Positions 39,632 through 48,680 of a DNA stretch of 64,000 nt are shown one piece after another. This DNA is from Denitratisoma oestradiolicum (lineage in GTDB: Bacteria; Pseudomonadota; Gammaproteobacteria; Burkholderiales; Rhodocyclaceae), in NCBI RefSeq assembly GCF_902813185.1, contig NZ_LR778301.1, forward strand, positions 124,001 to 188,000, written 5' to 3'. The notes beneath the pieces were generated by a model. It had not been told where the DNA came from and did not search any database. It saw only the letters and a program-made list of their open reading frames with translations. Both the position numbers and the translations under genes were made by a program. Within the stretch, counting starts at the first letter, position 1, and every line of letters begins with the position of its first letter.

Positions 39632-41575
39632 TCAGGGCAGTTCCTCGACCCCCGTGCCATTGCCGTTGCGGGGCTGGATGGTGCCCAGACGCTGCTTGAG
39701 GGATTGGGGCTTGTCCTGGAACATTGTGGCGTAATAGACCGAGTTGCTCATGACCTTCTTGACGTAATCCCGGGTTTCGTTGAAAGGGATGGTCTCGGCA
39801 TAGATGGCGCCTTCCAGTGCATGATCGGCGCGCCAGCGCTGGGCCCGACCGGGACCGGCGTTGTAGGCGGCGCAGGCCAGCACGGGCTGGTTGTCGAGGC
39901 GGTCGAGGACCATTTTCAGGTAATGGGTGCCCAGCCTGACATTGGTCTCCGTCTCTCCCACCTTGGCGGGATGATAGTCGGTGAGGCCGATCTTGCGGGC
40001 CACCCATTTAGCCGTGGCCGGCATCAACTGCATCAGGCCCTTGGCGCCGACACCGGACCTGGCACTGGTGATGAAGCGGCTTTCCTGGCGCATCAGGCCA
40101 TACACCCAGCCATCATCCAGGGCCAGCAGTCGGGCCTGGGGCGAGACATGTTCTCGGAAGGGGGCCAGGTAACGCAGCTCGAAATCGTGCTGGGCCAGGG
40201 TCCGTTCGGCGGCGTAGATGGCCCGGTCATAGACGTCGTTGCGGCGGGCCAGTTCGGCCGCCGCCAGGAGTTGGCGATCATCCATGCCGCGCAGGGTCCA
40301 GTTCCATTCCCGGATGCCCTCGATGCGCATGTCCAGCCGTAACAGGGCCAGGGCACGGCGCAGGCCCGGCAGGCTGGAGACATGGGCCAGTTCCTCGCTG
40401 CTGGCCGCGGCGGCCCGGGGCGGTACGGTGATGGTCTGCCCCAGTTCCTCTGCCGCCAGGTTGCCGTAGAAACTGGCCAGCCCGGCAATTCTCTGGAACT
40501 GGAGGCGGGCTGTCTCACCCTTGCCCTGGACGGCCAGGGCACGGCCCAGCCAATAGATCCAGTCGGGCTGGTCGGCCTGGGTGGCGGGCATGCGCTCGAT
40601 GACCTGGCGTACCGTTGTCCAATCCTGCACTCGCAAGGCGGCCCGAACCCACCAGGCCAGTTGTTCCTCGGACAGTTTGGTGTCAGTCGCCAGACTGTAC
40701 CAGCCTAGGGCCTCGGCCATGTGCCGCTTGGCCGCCTGATGGGCCAGTTGCCCCCAGGCATAGCTCCGCTCGCTGTCGGCAAGTCGGCTTTCGATGGGGC
40801 GCAACTGCTCGGCGGCCTCCCGGGGGTCCTGGCGTCCCAGGGCCTGCACCGCGTAGAGGGCCATCTCGCGCCCGGTACGTGTCTGGTCAAAATGGGTCGG
40901 CAGTTTTTTCAGAGCACGGGCTGGCGCCTTGGCGATGCCTTCCAGGGCCTTGAGGTCGGGCATATGGGCGTCGGACAGATAGCGTGCCGCCGCCAGGGCC
41001 GATCTGGGCCGGCCCGATTCCAGCAGACGCCGGATGCGCAGCCAGACATCATCGGCGGAGAGACGCTGTTCCACTGCCAGTTGATCCATCAGGGGTGTGC
41101 AGGACTCGGCCAGTTCCCCGGCGTTGAACCAGAGTGCCCGGGCCTCATCCAGAATATTCGGGTCACGGGTGGTTTCCCGAAGGGCCTGCCAGGCGTAGCA
41201 CTGGATTTCCTGGTCCACCTGCACCAGGGGGGGGAATGCTTGCACGAAACTGTCCCAGCGTCGTTTCTTGCCCAGTTGCCGGAGCCAGTCGCCGCGCAGT
41301 CTTTCCGCAAGGTAGGAGCCCGACTCCCGCTGCAGGAAGGCAGCCACGGTGGCATCGTCGCTGTCCTCCAATCTTGATTTGAGGTTCCAGTATTCGGCCC
41401 AGGGCTCCAGATCATGGCCCCGCAGGTTCTCGATGGCCTGGGCCAGGCGCTTGCCATCCCCCACCCGGAAGGCTTCCCGGGCGGCCAGGAAGCCTTCATC
41501 CCCTTCCCGGGGGAGGGCGGCCAGGGGGAGCAGGAGCAGGGCGCCAAGCAGCAGCATCGTATAGTGTCGGATCAT
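39632..41575 (-). CDS. slt: Soluble lytic murein transglycosylase (Slt70-like)
   Basis: A 647-residue periplasmic peptidoglycan-cleaving enzyme. The signal peptide is MIRHYTMLLLGALLLLPLAA. A long superhelical alpha-domain of TPR-like repeats (about 30-450) precedes the SLT catalytic domain (about 480-610) with the catalytic Glu in RQESRF and the GLMQLMPATAKWV and AYNAGPGRAQRW motifs. It produces 1,6-anhydromuropeptides. It lies 24 bp upstream of the NDUFA9-like gene on the same strand, and is divergent from the folate gene. Confidence 0.93.
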   Translation of the reverse strand: MIRHYTMLLLGALLLLPLAALPREGDEGFLAAREAFRVGDGKRLAQAIENLRGHDLEPWAEYWNLKSRLEDSDDATVAAFLQRESGSYLAERLRGDWLRQLGKKRRWDSFVQAFPPLVQVDQEIQCYAWQALRETTRDPNILDEARALWFNAGELAESCTPLMDQLAVEQRLSADDVWLRIRRLLESGRPRSALAAARYLSDAHMPDLKALEGIAKAPARALKKLPTHFDQTRTGREMALYAVQALGRQDPREAAEQLRPIESRLADSERSYAWGQLAHQAAKRHMAEALGWYSLATDTKLSEEQLAWWVRAALRVQDWTTVRQVIERMPATQADQPDWIYWLGRALAVQGKGETARLQFQRIAGLASFYGNLAAEELGQTITVPPRAAAASSEELAHVSSLPGLRRALALLRLDMRIEGIREWNWTLRGMDDRQLLAAAELARRNDVYDRAIYAAERTLAQHDFELRYLAPFREHVSPQARLLALDDGWVYGLMRQESRFITSARSGVGAKGLMQLMPATAKWVARKIGLTDYHPAKVGETETNVRLGTHYLKMVLDRLDNQPVLACAAYNAGPGRAQRWRADHALEGAIYAETIPFNETRDYVKKVMSNSVYYATMFQDKPQSLKQRLGTIQPRNGNGTGVEELP

Positions 41576-41599
41576 GGTCGAAATCTAGCATATGGACTC

Positions 41600-42196
41600 A
41601 TGGCCACTCCTACTGAAAATTCCGGACAAAATGCTTCATTTCGCGCTCGGTTGCGGCGCGAACGCATCGCGTTGCGGGAAGGCATGGCGCCGGAGGCCCG
41701 AGCCCAGGCCAGCGCTGTCATTGAGGCACACTTGAAGGAATTGTTATTGCCGAGGTTGCCTGGGGTGATCGCTTTTTGCTGGCCGATCCGGTCGGAGTTC
41801 GATGCCCGCTCCCTGTTGCGACACTTCCTGCTGGACCGGGGCTGGACGGCCTGCATTCCTGTGGTGGAGCAGGTCGACAGGCCCATGGTGTTCCGTGTCT
41901 GGAGCCCCGACGGCGCCATGGCCAGAGATGTTCATGGCATTCCCATTCCCGCCGCTGGCCCTTGCTGTCACCCCGACGTGATTCTGCTGCCCCTGGTGGC
42001 CTTTGACGGACGAGGCTATCGTTTAGGCTACGGTGGTGGCTACTTTGACCGAACGCTGGCCGTTCTGAATCCCCGACCCTGGACCATCGGAGTCGGTTAT
42101 GAGTTGGGCCGGGTGGATACAATCCGGCCTGAACCCCATGATGTACCCCTTGATTTTTGCGTCACCGAGGCAGGTGTGAGTACCCCGAATCGATAA
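41600..42196 (+). CDS. 5-formyltetrahydrofolate cyclo-ligase
   Basis: A 198-residue enzyme converting 5-formyl-THF to 5,10-methenyl-THF with ATP. The N-terminal basic RxRLRRERIALR segment and the C-terminal signature LGYGGGYFDRTLA near 150 (Mg-ATP and folate binding) define the family. The start at ATG 41600 is in frame; the open frame further left is a shadow of the divergent slt gene. The stop is one base from the next start. In E. coli the gene (ygfA/fau) is linked to 6S RNA; I see no clear 6S-like RNA in the 24-bp gap here. Confidence 0.9.
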   Translation: MATPTENSGQNASFRARLRRERIALREGMAPEARAQASAVIEAHLKELLLPRLPGVIAFCWPIRSEFDARSLLRHFLLDRGWTACIPVVEQVDRPMVFRVWSPDGAMARDVHGIPIPAAGPCCHPDVILLPLVAFDGRGYRLGYGGGYFDRTLAVLNPRPWTIGVGYELGRVDTIRPEPHDVPLDFCVTEAGVSTPNR

Positions 42197-42197
42197 C

Positions 42198-44531
42198 ATG
42201 CTTGATCACGACGATGACGTTTCGCGTTGCGCAGCCCTGTGCGCGGCCATTCTCGATGCGGGAGAAGAGGGGCTGGTCGGCGAGTTGTCGCGCGTTGCCG
42301 GGGATTTCATAGGAGCGCGGGAGGGGGGATATTTCCTCCTGGATAAGGAAATACCCGCCTATCTGACCCTGCGCGTCGAACTGCTCGGCGAGGTGGAACC
42401 GGCGGGAGTTTTTGCTTTTGCCGCGCCACCGAACGCGATTGTCCGTCTTAAGGCCCTGGTGGAACTGGTGCGGGTGTTGCTGCGCCGGCGTCAGACGGAA
42501 CGGCGCCAGGCCCAGATTCTGGATCAGATTCACGATTCCGTGATCACCATGGATCTGACCGGTTTCATCACCGGCTGGAACAAAGGGGCTGAGCGCATTT
42601 TCGGTTATACGGCTGCGGAGGCCATCGGTCGCCATGTGCTGTTTTTGTATGCCGACGAGGACGAGAATGAGGACGACCTGCTCGGAGACGTTTTCCTGGA
42701 GCAGGGAGGGCACAAAATGGAAGTGCGCCGCCGCCGCAAGTCCGGGGAGGTGTTTTGGGCCAGCCTGTCCCTGTCCCTGGTACATGATCAGCGCGGTAAT
42801 GCGGTGGGCCTAATTGGCTACTTGGTGGATATCACCGACCGGCTCGAATCGGAGCAGCGATTGCGACTTCATGCCCGTATTTTCGACCATAGCGAAGAGG
42901 CCATCCTGATCACCGATGCCCAGGAACGCATCGTTTCAGTCAATCCGGCTTTCTGCCGTATTACCGGCTATCTTGCGGAAGAGGTACTGGGCCAGACGCC
43001 CCGCGTTTTTCAGTCCGGACGCCACCCCTCGTCTTTCTACGAGACCATGTGGGGGGCCATCCATGCCACGGGGCGGTGGCAGGGGGAAATATGGGACAAA
43101 CGCAAGTCTGGTGAGGAGTTCCCTCAGTGGTCTTCGATCAGCGCGGTGCGTAACAGCGCCGGGGAAGTGACTCATTATTTTTCTATCTTCACTGACATTA
43201 CCGAACGCAAGCGCAGCGAGGAGCAGATCCACCATCTGGCCTATTTCGATTCCCTGACCGGCTTGCCCAATCGATCCCAGTTCTTCAACCTGCTCGACCG
43301 GGCACTGCTTGATGCCAAGCGGGATGGCAGCGAGGGGGCGGTTCTGTTCGTTGACCTCAACCGTTTCAAGCCCATCAACGACACCCTGGGTCATGACGTC
43401 GGCGATCTGCTGCTGAAGGAGGTGGGGCAGCGCTTCCGTAGCGCCTTGCGAGAGTCCGACCTAGTGGCCCGCATCGGCGGTGACGAGTTCGTGGTGAGCC
43501 TGTCCGATATGACCAACAGTGCCCATGCGGGGGGGGTCGCCTTGAAACTGCTTGATGCACTTGATGCCCCTTTCATACTGCAGGGGCAGGAATTGCGGGT
43601 GGGCGCCTCTATTGGTATCAGTCTCTACCCCGAGGATGCCATGGCGACCGAGACATTGCTGCGCTACGCCGATATTGCTATGTACCGGGCCAAACAGCGC
43701 GGCGACAATGGTTTCGCCTACTATTCCCACGAGATGAACCAGCGGTCATTGGATCGACTGAAGATCGAGGCGGGATTGCGCAAGGCTTTGGAGCAGGGCG
43801 AGCTGTTGTTGCATTACCAGCCCAAGTTGGAACTGGAATCCGGCCGAGTGGTTGGCGCCGAGGCCCTGGTGCGCTGGCAACATCCAGATCGGGGCATGGT
43901 GCCGCCCGGGGAGTTCATTCCAGTGGCGGAGGAGTCCGGCCTGATTGTCCGTATCGGCGACTGGGTACTGGAGGCAGCCTGCATCCAGGCTCGTTGCTGG
44001 CTTGATGCGGATATGCCGGTCATGCGGGTCGCTGTGAATCTGTCGGCCCGCCAATTCACCCCCGGCCTGGCTGGCAAGGTGAGAGACCTGCTGAACCGTC
44101 ATCAACTACCGGCGGCCTGGCTGGAACTGGAGATCACCGAGAGCATGCTGATGCACAGTGCCGAGGAGGTGATCACCATGATGGATGAGCTGGTCGGCCT
44201 GGGGGTCTCCCTGTCCCTTGATGATTTCGGTACTGGCTATTCAAGCCTTTCCTATCTGAAGCGCTTTCCCATCGAAACCCTCAAGATCGATCGTTCCTTT
44301 ATCGAGGGTACACCGGGGGATAGCGATGATTGCGCCATCACTAGCACCATCATCAGCATGGCCAAGCAGTTGAAGCATCGGGTGATCGCTGAGGGTGTGG
44401 AAACTGCCGATCAGGTGGCTTTCCTGAAAACCCTGGGTTGCGAGGAGATTCAAGGCTATATATTTTCGCCACCACTATCGGCGGGGAAATTCGAGGCCCT
44501 GATGCGGGAGTCGCCGACCTTTATGCTGTAA
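42198..44531 (+). CDS. PAS-PAS-GGDEF-EAL c-di-GMP enzyme
   Basis: A 777-residue cytoplasmic protein. An N-terminal region of about 95 residues of unknown type is followed by two PAS domains (about 105-225 and 230-350), a GGDEF domain with intact ARIGGDEFVVSL near 428 and an EAL domain with AEALVRWQHP near 553 and DDFGTGYSS near 675. All key residues look present, so both cyclase and phosphodiesterase activity are possible. It starts one base after the cyclo-ligase gene and overlaps the convergent lyase gene by 11 bp. Confidence 0.92.
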   Translation: MLDHDDDVSRCAALCAAILDAGEEGLVGELSRVAGDFIGAREGGYFLLDKEIPAYLTLRVELLGEVEPAGVFAFAAPPNAIVRLKALVELVRVLLRRRQTERRQAQILDQIHDSVITMDLTGFITGWNKGAERIFGYTAAEAIGRHVLFLYADEDENEDDLLGDVFLEQGGHKMEVRRRRKSGEVFWASLSLSLVHDQRGNAVGLIGYLVDITDRLESEQRLRLHARIFDHSEEAILITDAQERIVSVNPAFCRITGYLAEEVLGQTPRVFQSGRHPSSFYETMWGAIHATGRWQGEIWDKRKSGEEFPQWSSISAVRNSAGEVTHYFSIFTDITERKRSEEQIHHLAYFDSLTGLPNRSQFFNLLDRALLDAKRDGSEGAVLFVDLNRFKPINDTLGHDVGDLLLKEVGQRFRSALRESDLVARIGGDEFVVSLSDMTNSAHAGGVALKLLDALDAPFILQGQELRVGASIGISLYPEDAMATETLLRYADIAMYRAKQRGDNGFAYYSHEMNQRSLDRLKIEAGLRKALEQGELLLHYQPKLELESGRVVGAEALVRWQHPDRGMVPPGEFIPVAEESGLIVRIGDWVLEAACIQARCWLDADMPVMRVAVNLSARQFTPGLAGKVRDLLNRHQLPAAWLELEITESMLMHSAEEVITMMDELVGLGVSLSLDDFGTGYSSLSYLKRFPIETLKIDRSFIEGTPGDSDDCAITSTIISMAKQLKHRVIAEGVETADQVAFLKTLGCEEIQGYIFSPPLSAGKFEALMRESPTFML

Positions 44532-45672
44532 GCGCCTGCGCCATACGGGCCAGGGCGGTGTCCAAGGTATGGCGGGGACAACCGAAATTGAGCCGCACGA
44601 AGCCCGGTGCGCCAAAATCGGTGCCATCGGAAAGCCCTACCCCGGCTGCCTCAAAAAATTCCGCAGGCCGTTCCAGGCCCCGTTCCCGACAGTCGATCCA
44701 GGCCAGGTAGGTGGCTTCCACCGGAGTCATGCATAGACCAGGCATGCCTGCGACCGCGGCCTCGACCCGTTGCGCGTTGCCGCGCAGGTAGTCGAGCAGC
44801 GCCTGTCGCCAGGGGGCACCGTTGCGCAGGGCCGCCTCGCAAGCGACTAGACCCAGGGTATTGACATGGGGCATGATGCCTTGCATCGTGGCCTTGAACG
44901 CATGCCGCAGTTTTGCGCCGGGGATGATGGCGAAGGCGCAGCCCAGGCCAGGAATGTTGAAGGTCTTGGAGGGCGCCATCAGGGTGATGCTGCGCTCGGC
45001 TAGGGCGGGCGCCACGGTGACGAAGGGGTGATGGTCCAGGGTGGTGTCGAGGATCAGGTCGCAATGGATTTCGTCGGAACAGACGACCAGATCGTACCGT
45101 GTTGCCAGTTCGGCGATTCTCCCCAGTTCCTCGTCCCGCCAGACCCGCCCTGCCGGGTTGTGGGGGTGGCAGAGTAGCAGCAGCCGGACGCTACTGTCGC
45201 GCAGCATCATCTCCATTGCGTCGAAGTCCCAGTTCCAGCGGCTGCCTTCACGCACCAAGGGGACCTGTAAGGTGCGTCGCCCGGAGTGGGTGGGTGCGGT
45301 GAGGAAGGGTGGATAGATGGGGGCGGCGGTGCATACCGCGTCTCCCCCCCTGCCCACGGCCCGACAGGCCAGATTGAGCCCGGATACTAGTCCTGGCAGC
45401 CACACCAGCCAGTTTTCACGAATGGTCCAGCGGTAATTGCGTTCCAGGTATTCCAGCACCGCCTCGGTCAGGGAGGGCCAGGGCTGGCTGTAGCCCAGCA
45501 CACCATGATTAATCCGGTCATGGAGGGCCGACAAGACGGCTGGTGGTGCCGCAAAGTCCATGTCTGCCACCCAGAGGGGCAGTATATCCCGGTTGTCATA
45601 ACGGTTCCATTTGAGGGAGTCGCCGTGGCGTCGGTCGGGAGCGCTATCGAAATCGAAGGCTGGGGAATTCAA
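44521..45672 (-). CDS. PatB/MalY-type cystathionine beta-lyase
   Basis: A 383-residue PLP enzyme of fold type I. The PLP-lysine is in APSKTFNIPGL, with the phosphate-binding neighbourhood CHPHNPAGRVW and SDEIHCDLI. PatB/MalY proteins cleave C-S bonds of cystathionine or Cys conjugates. The start is TTG 45672, which overlaps the TGA of the caspase gene (TTGA), so it is translationally coupled as the last gene of the secreted-caspase operon. That is an odd partner, as all other products of the operon look exported while this one is cytoplasmic. Confidence 0.88.
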   Translation of the reverse strand: MNSPAFDFDSAPDRRHGDSLKWNRYDNRDILPLWVADMDFAAPPAVLSALHDRINHGVLGYSQPWPSLTEAVLEYLERNYRWTIRENWLVWLPGLVSGLNLACRAVGRGGDAVCTAAPIYPPFLTAPTHSGRRTLQVPLVREGSRWNWDFDAMEMMLRDSSVRLLLLCHPHNPAGRVWRDEELGRIAELATRYDLVVCSDEIHCDLILDTTLDHHPFVTVAPALAERSITLMAPSKTFNIPGLGCAFAIIPGAKLRHAFKATMQGIMPHVNTLGLVACEAALRNGAPWRQALLDYLRGNAQRVEAAVAGMPGLCMTPVEATYLAWIDCRERGLERPAEFFEAAGVGLSDGTDFGAPGFVRLNFGCPRHTLDTALARMAQALTA

Positions 45673-46766
45673 GGCGCAGGGGTTTCGAACAGGTATTCGC
45701 CACCGGCGGCATGGCCAGCCGTGACCACGGCTCCGTATTGGGGCTGCTGGGGATAATCCTTGGTCACGTCTTCATGGACCACTTGGTAGATGTCGTAGCC
45801 GGTGGTCAGACCTTTGGTTTTTTCCAGGGTCTTGATCAGGTTGTAGGCGAAGATGGAATGTCCCTCCTTGCCTTCGTCGGAGACCGGCTCCTCGTCCCCC
45901 GAGGAAAAGGCCAGTACCGAGCGCTGCTTGCGGATTTCCTCGGCATTGGCCTTGCCGGAGAATTTCGTCTTTTGCTCCTTGGTCAGGGAGCCGGAAAAAC
46001 AACTGTCGGAGATCAGGATCAACTGCTGGGCCGGAATGGCCTTCAGCAGCTTGGAAATGTCCGTGTTGGAGATCCAGTTGGCAGGGGACTTGACCGAGGC
46101 GTCGATGGGAATCCAGAAGCCCATCTTGGTGTCGTCCATCAGATAGCCGTGGCCCGCATAGAGCAGTAAAACGCTGTCTGCGGGGCTCACTTCGATGGCG
46201 ATGCGGTTGATGGCCTCGATGATCTGGGCCTTTCCGGCGTTGTGCAGTACTCGGGCGTCGAAGCCGAGGTGGGTGCGTAGTACCCGGGCCACTTCATTGA
46301 CGTCCGCCATCGGGGTCTCCAGGGCCGGGATGGGCGTTTTGTAATCGTTGTTGCCGATCAAGAGAGCCAGGCGTCGCGGTGGTTGGGGCGTCGAGGTGGG
46401 TAGCTCTGCTTTTGGAGCAGCGGCTGCCGGTGCGGGGATAGCTATCGGTAGTTTTTCAGCCGTTGACGGCGTTGTCACCAGCAGCGTGGCTGGTACTTCC
46501 TGGGGACGCTGAAGGCAAACCAAGCCGAGCGGGCGGGGGCCATCGGGGCATTCGGGCACGTCGGCCGCCTGGGGGTTCTTGCGCAGGGCCTCCAGGGCTT
46601 CCCGGTACAGGGCGGTGCGGGATTGATGCCGTTGGTTGAAGGTCGCCTGCATCTGGGCCACACCGGGAATGCCGCCGATGAAGGCGGGAGGCCGCATGGG
46701 CATCTGGGCGTTAACAGTGTGCGCTGCCGCTAGGGCACAAAGTAAAAGAAATCGCTTGATGTTCAT
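45669..46766 (-). CDS. Secreted caspase-like (C14) peptidase
   Basis: A 365-residue protein with signal peptide (MNIKRFLLLCALAAAHTVNA). I start at ATG 46766, overlapping the TGA of the previous gene (ATGA). A pre-domain (about 40-90, ALYREALEALRKNPQAADVP) precedes a variable linker and the caspase domain from about 130 (RLALLIGNNDY) with His206 (AGHGYL) and Cys256 (SDSCFSG). Both pre-domain and catalytic domain are clearly paralogous to the C-terminus of the TpsA-like exoprotein, and the His-to-Cys spacing (50) is identical. C14 proteases of this type usually cut after Arg or Lys; specificity here is not readable. Confidence 0.9.
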   Translation of the reverse strand: MNIKRFLLLCALAAAHTVNAQMPMRPPAFIGGIPGVAQMQATFNQRHQSRTALYREALEALRKNPQAADVPECPDGPRPLGLVCLQRPQEVPATLLVTTPSTAEKLPIAIPAPAAAAPKAELPTSTPQPPRRLALLIGNNDYKTPIPALETPMADVNEVARVLRTHLGFDARVLHNAGKAQIIEAINRIAIEVSPADSVLLLYAGHGYLMDDTKMGFWIPIDASVKSPANWISNTDISKLLKAIPAQQLILISDSCFSGSLTKEQKTKFSGKANAEEIRKQRSVLAFSSGDEEPVSDEGKEGHSIFAYNLIKTLEKTKGLTTGYDIYQVVHEDVTKDYPQQPQYGAVVTAGHAAGGEYLFETPAP

Positions 46767-47596
46767 TGGGATGCATCCTTCAACAGGTGAGCCCATTGCT
46801 GAGCCCAGCAACAGACATGGTCGAAGTTTGGCATGACGCGCAGCGTACCGCCATGGCGTTCAATGAAACTTTGGCTGACCGTTAGAGGTACCACCCGGTC
46901 TTCCCCTCCGGCCCAGTGAAATCCTGGAGGTAGAGTATCCATCGGCAATCGTCCAGGATCCATGGACTTTGTCATGGGTGAGATACCTTGGTGGTTGGTC
47001 CAGGCCTCCAGATCAAGGGGAGCGGCGACAGTGGTCCATCGTGCCACGTCGGTACGGTGAGCGGCAAGGAGTGCGGCCACGACGCCACCGCCGGAATATC
47101 CAGTGATATGTAGTTTCAATGCGCCCGTTTGCCGCTTCAGGGTATCCAAGATATGGTCATACTCTGCGATGACCTCGGGGGCAAATCGCCCTTCGTCCCG
47201 GTAGCTCGGATCGCAGTTGGCCAGGGCCTGGACTCCCAGATACTGACAGGGCCTGCCCAGATAAACCGTATTCGGTTCAGGATCCATCATGGCCATGTTC
47301 AGCACCGTAGCGCTTGTCGGCGTCGGATCCCGGGGTGGATGGTAGGGTGAGGGCCAGGGAGCACCATCTCCCTCAATGTAAATGGAAATCGTGGTAACCG
47401 GTTTGTCGCCAAGACGCCCCAGCACCAGCAGGGGAAATTGCCGTGGCGCAATTTCCTGAACCAGAAGGCCGCCCCCCTGGGCTAACGCCAGGGTTTTCTG
47501 CCGCAGGGCGGCGCTGCCCCCGCATCCCGTCAGTAAAAATAAAAAGGCCGCACAGGAAAGCGCGGCCTTGAGGTCTGCCAAGCAGAAACCGTACAT
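46763..47596 (-). CDS. Alpha/beta-hydrolase-like lipoprotein
   Basis: A 277-residue probable lipoprotein with lipobox LLTGC near residue 24. The serine hydrolase signs are GYSGGGV near 144 (nucleophile Ser), GGEDRVVP (acid) near 230 and a final FDHVCCW (His). ATG 47596 overlaps the stop of the beta-barrel gene (ATGA), and the stop overlaps the caspase start. The signal-peptide codons coincide with a terminator-like hairpin (47532-47569). I do not recognise a specific enzyme. Its operon position points to work at the envelope together with the barrel and caspase. Confidence 0.8.
   Translation of the reverse strand: MYGFCLADLKAALSCAAFLFLLTGCGGSAALRQKTLALAQGGGLLVQEIAPRQFPLLVLGRLGDKPVTTISIYIEGDGAPWPSPYHPPRDPTPTSATVLNMAMMDPEPNTVYLGRPCQYLGVQALANCDPSYRDEGRFAPEVIAEYDHILDTLKRQTGALKLHITGYSGGGVVAALLAAHRTDVARWTTVAAPLDLEAWTNHQGISPMTKSMDPGRLPMDTLPPGFHWAGGEDRVVPLTVSQSFIERHGGTLRVMPNFDHVCCWAQQWAHLLKDASQ
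47532..47569 (-). terminator. Terminator-like hairpin inside the lipoprotein signal-peptide codons
   Basis: On the minus strand AAGGCCGC, a 10-nt loop and GCGGCCTT are followed by TTTATTTTTA, the form of an intrinsic terminator. It lies just after the beta-barrel gene's stop but within the first 25 codons of the hydrolase gene. It could attenuate the distal operon genes (hydrolase, caspase, patB). Confidence 0.6.
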
Positions 47597-48603
47597 CAGA
47601 ACCGGAAGTTGATGCTGGCGGTCCAGGTTTCGTTGTCCATGTTGTTGCGGGACTCATTGCTATACGACAAGCCGCCGTAGATGGTATTGCTGGCGTTGAA
47701 GAAGTTGATGCCGACCTGACCGACCCAGCCATCCTTCTCAAACTTGGTGCCGGCGGCGGGTTTGGGCGACTGATCCTGGTCACTGACGTAGGTCAGGCCC
47801 ACGTAGGGCTGAACACCGTTACCCATCCAGTACGCACCTTGGATTCCGACGCGGATTTGGTCGAGCTTGTTGGTGACCCCAGAACCGGAGACGACGACAC
47901 CGGCGTTCTTCGAATTCTCGTATTTTTCCTCGGCGTAGAGGTAGCTGCCCTTGCCGACGATCTGCCAGTTACCAACCCACTGGGAGTAGCTCAGGTTGAG
48001 ACCGCCGAAGACGCGATCGGACTTTGCCGAGCCTACGCCCATCTTCAGCTCGCCTTCACCCCAGCCCAGGGAGGCGTCCAGGGCCAGGTTCTGGTTGATC
48101 TGCCAGCCCAGATAGGGGGCCACCGACATACCCTTATTGCTGAGCTTGGGACCAACACCCTTCAGCAGATTGCCGTCGGCGTCGTCATAGGAGCCGGTCA
48201 GGCCGAGCACCAGGTTGGGGGCCAGGGCGTAATCGAAACCGAGCACAGTGTTGTCGGCTTCCACTTTGGACTCCTGGCCAGTACGATCATCCTCCTGGGA
48301 AGAAGAACCAAAGCTGCCCCACGCACTGTACCCCTGCCCACCGCCGGCCGCCATACTGGTGCGCTGGATAGACGCGGTGGGGCGTGGACCACCGGTCATG
48401 GTCATGCGGGAGGTGACAGCATTGGAGATGGTCACCATGGTCTGGATGGTGGTGCCCTGGATCAGGGCATTGTTCAGACCGGGAGCTTCGGTGCCCGAGC
48501 CGCAGTAGCTGGTGCCCAGATAGCAGGTGGGGGTCGATGCGAAAGCGGAACTGCCCAGCATTGCCAAGGCTGCGGGGATTACTAAGTTGCGAATGGCTTT
48601 CAT
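47596..48603 (-). CDS. Outer-membrane autotransporter-type beta-barrel protein
   Basis: A 335-residue protein. The signal peptide ends AFA (about residue 23). A short Cys-containing segment (CYLGTSYCGSG) and a Thr/Ser-rich stretch are followed by about 230 residues of alternating amphipathic strands resembling the autotransporter barrel, ending in Phe (ASINFRF) as needed for BAM assembly. It has only a short passenger, so it may serve as a porin or anchor. It is the second gene of the minus-strand operon; the gap of 77 bp to the FecR-like gene shows nothing definite. Confidence 0.82.
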   Translation of the reverse strand: MKAIRNLVIPAALAMLGSSAFASTPTCYLGTSYCGSGTEAPGLNNALIQGTTIQTMVTISNAVTSRMTMTGGPRPTASIQRTSMAAGGGQGYSAWGSFGSSSQEDDRTGQESKVEADNTVLGFDYALAPNLVLGLTGSYDDADGNLLKGVGPKLSNKGMSVAPYLGWQINQNLALDASLGWGEGELKMGVGSAKSDRVFGGLNLSYSQWVGNWQIVGKGSYLYAEEKYENSKNAGVVVSGSGVTNKLDQIRVGIQGAYWMGNGVQPYVGLTYVSDQDQSPKPAAGTKFEKDGWVGQVGINFFNASNTIYGGLSYSNESRNNMDNETWTASINFRF

Positions 48604-48680
48604 CGGTGATTCTCCTATGGAAAGATGCCCCGCGTACGCGGGTGAAATAATCTAGCGCGGTAGGATTAAACCCCCCTTTC

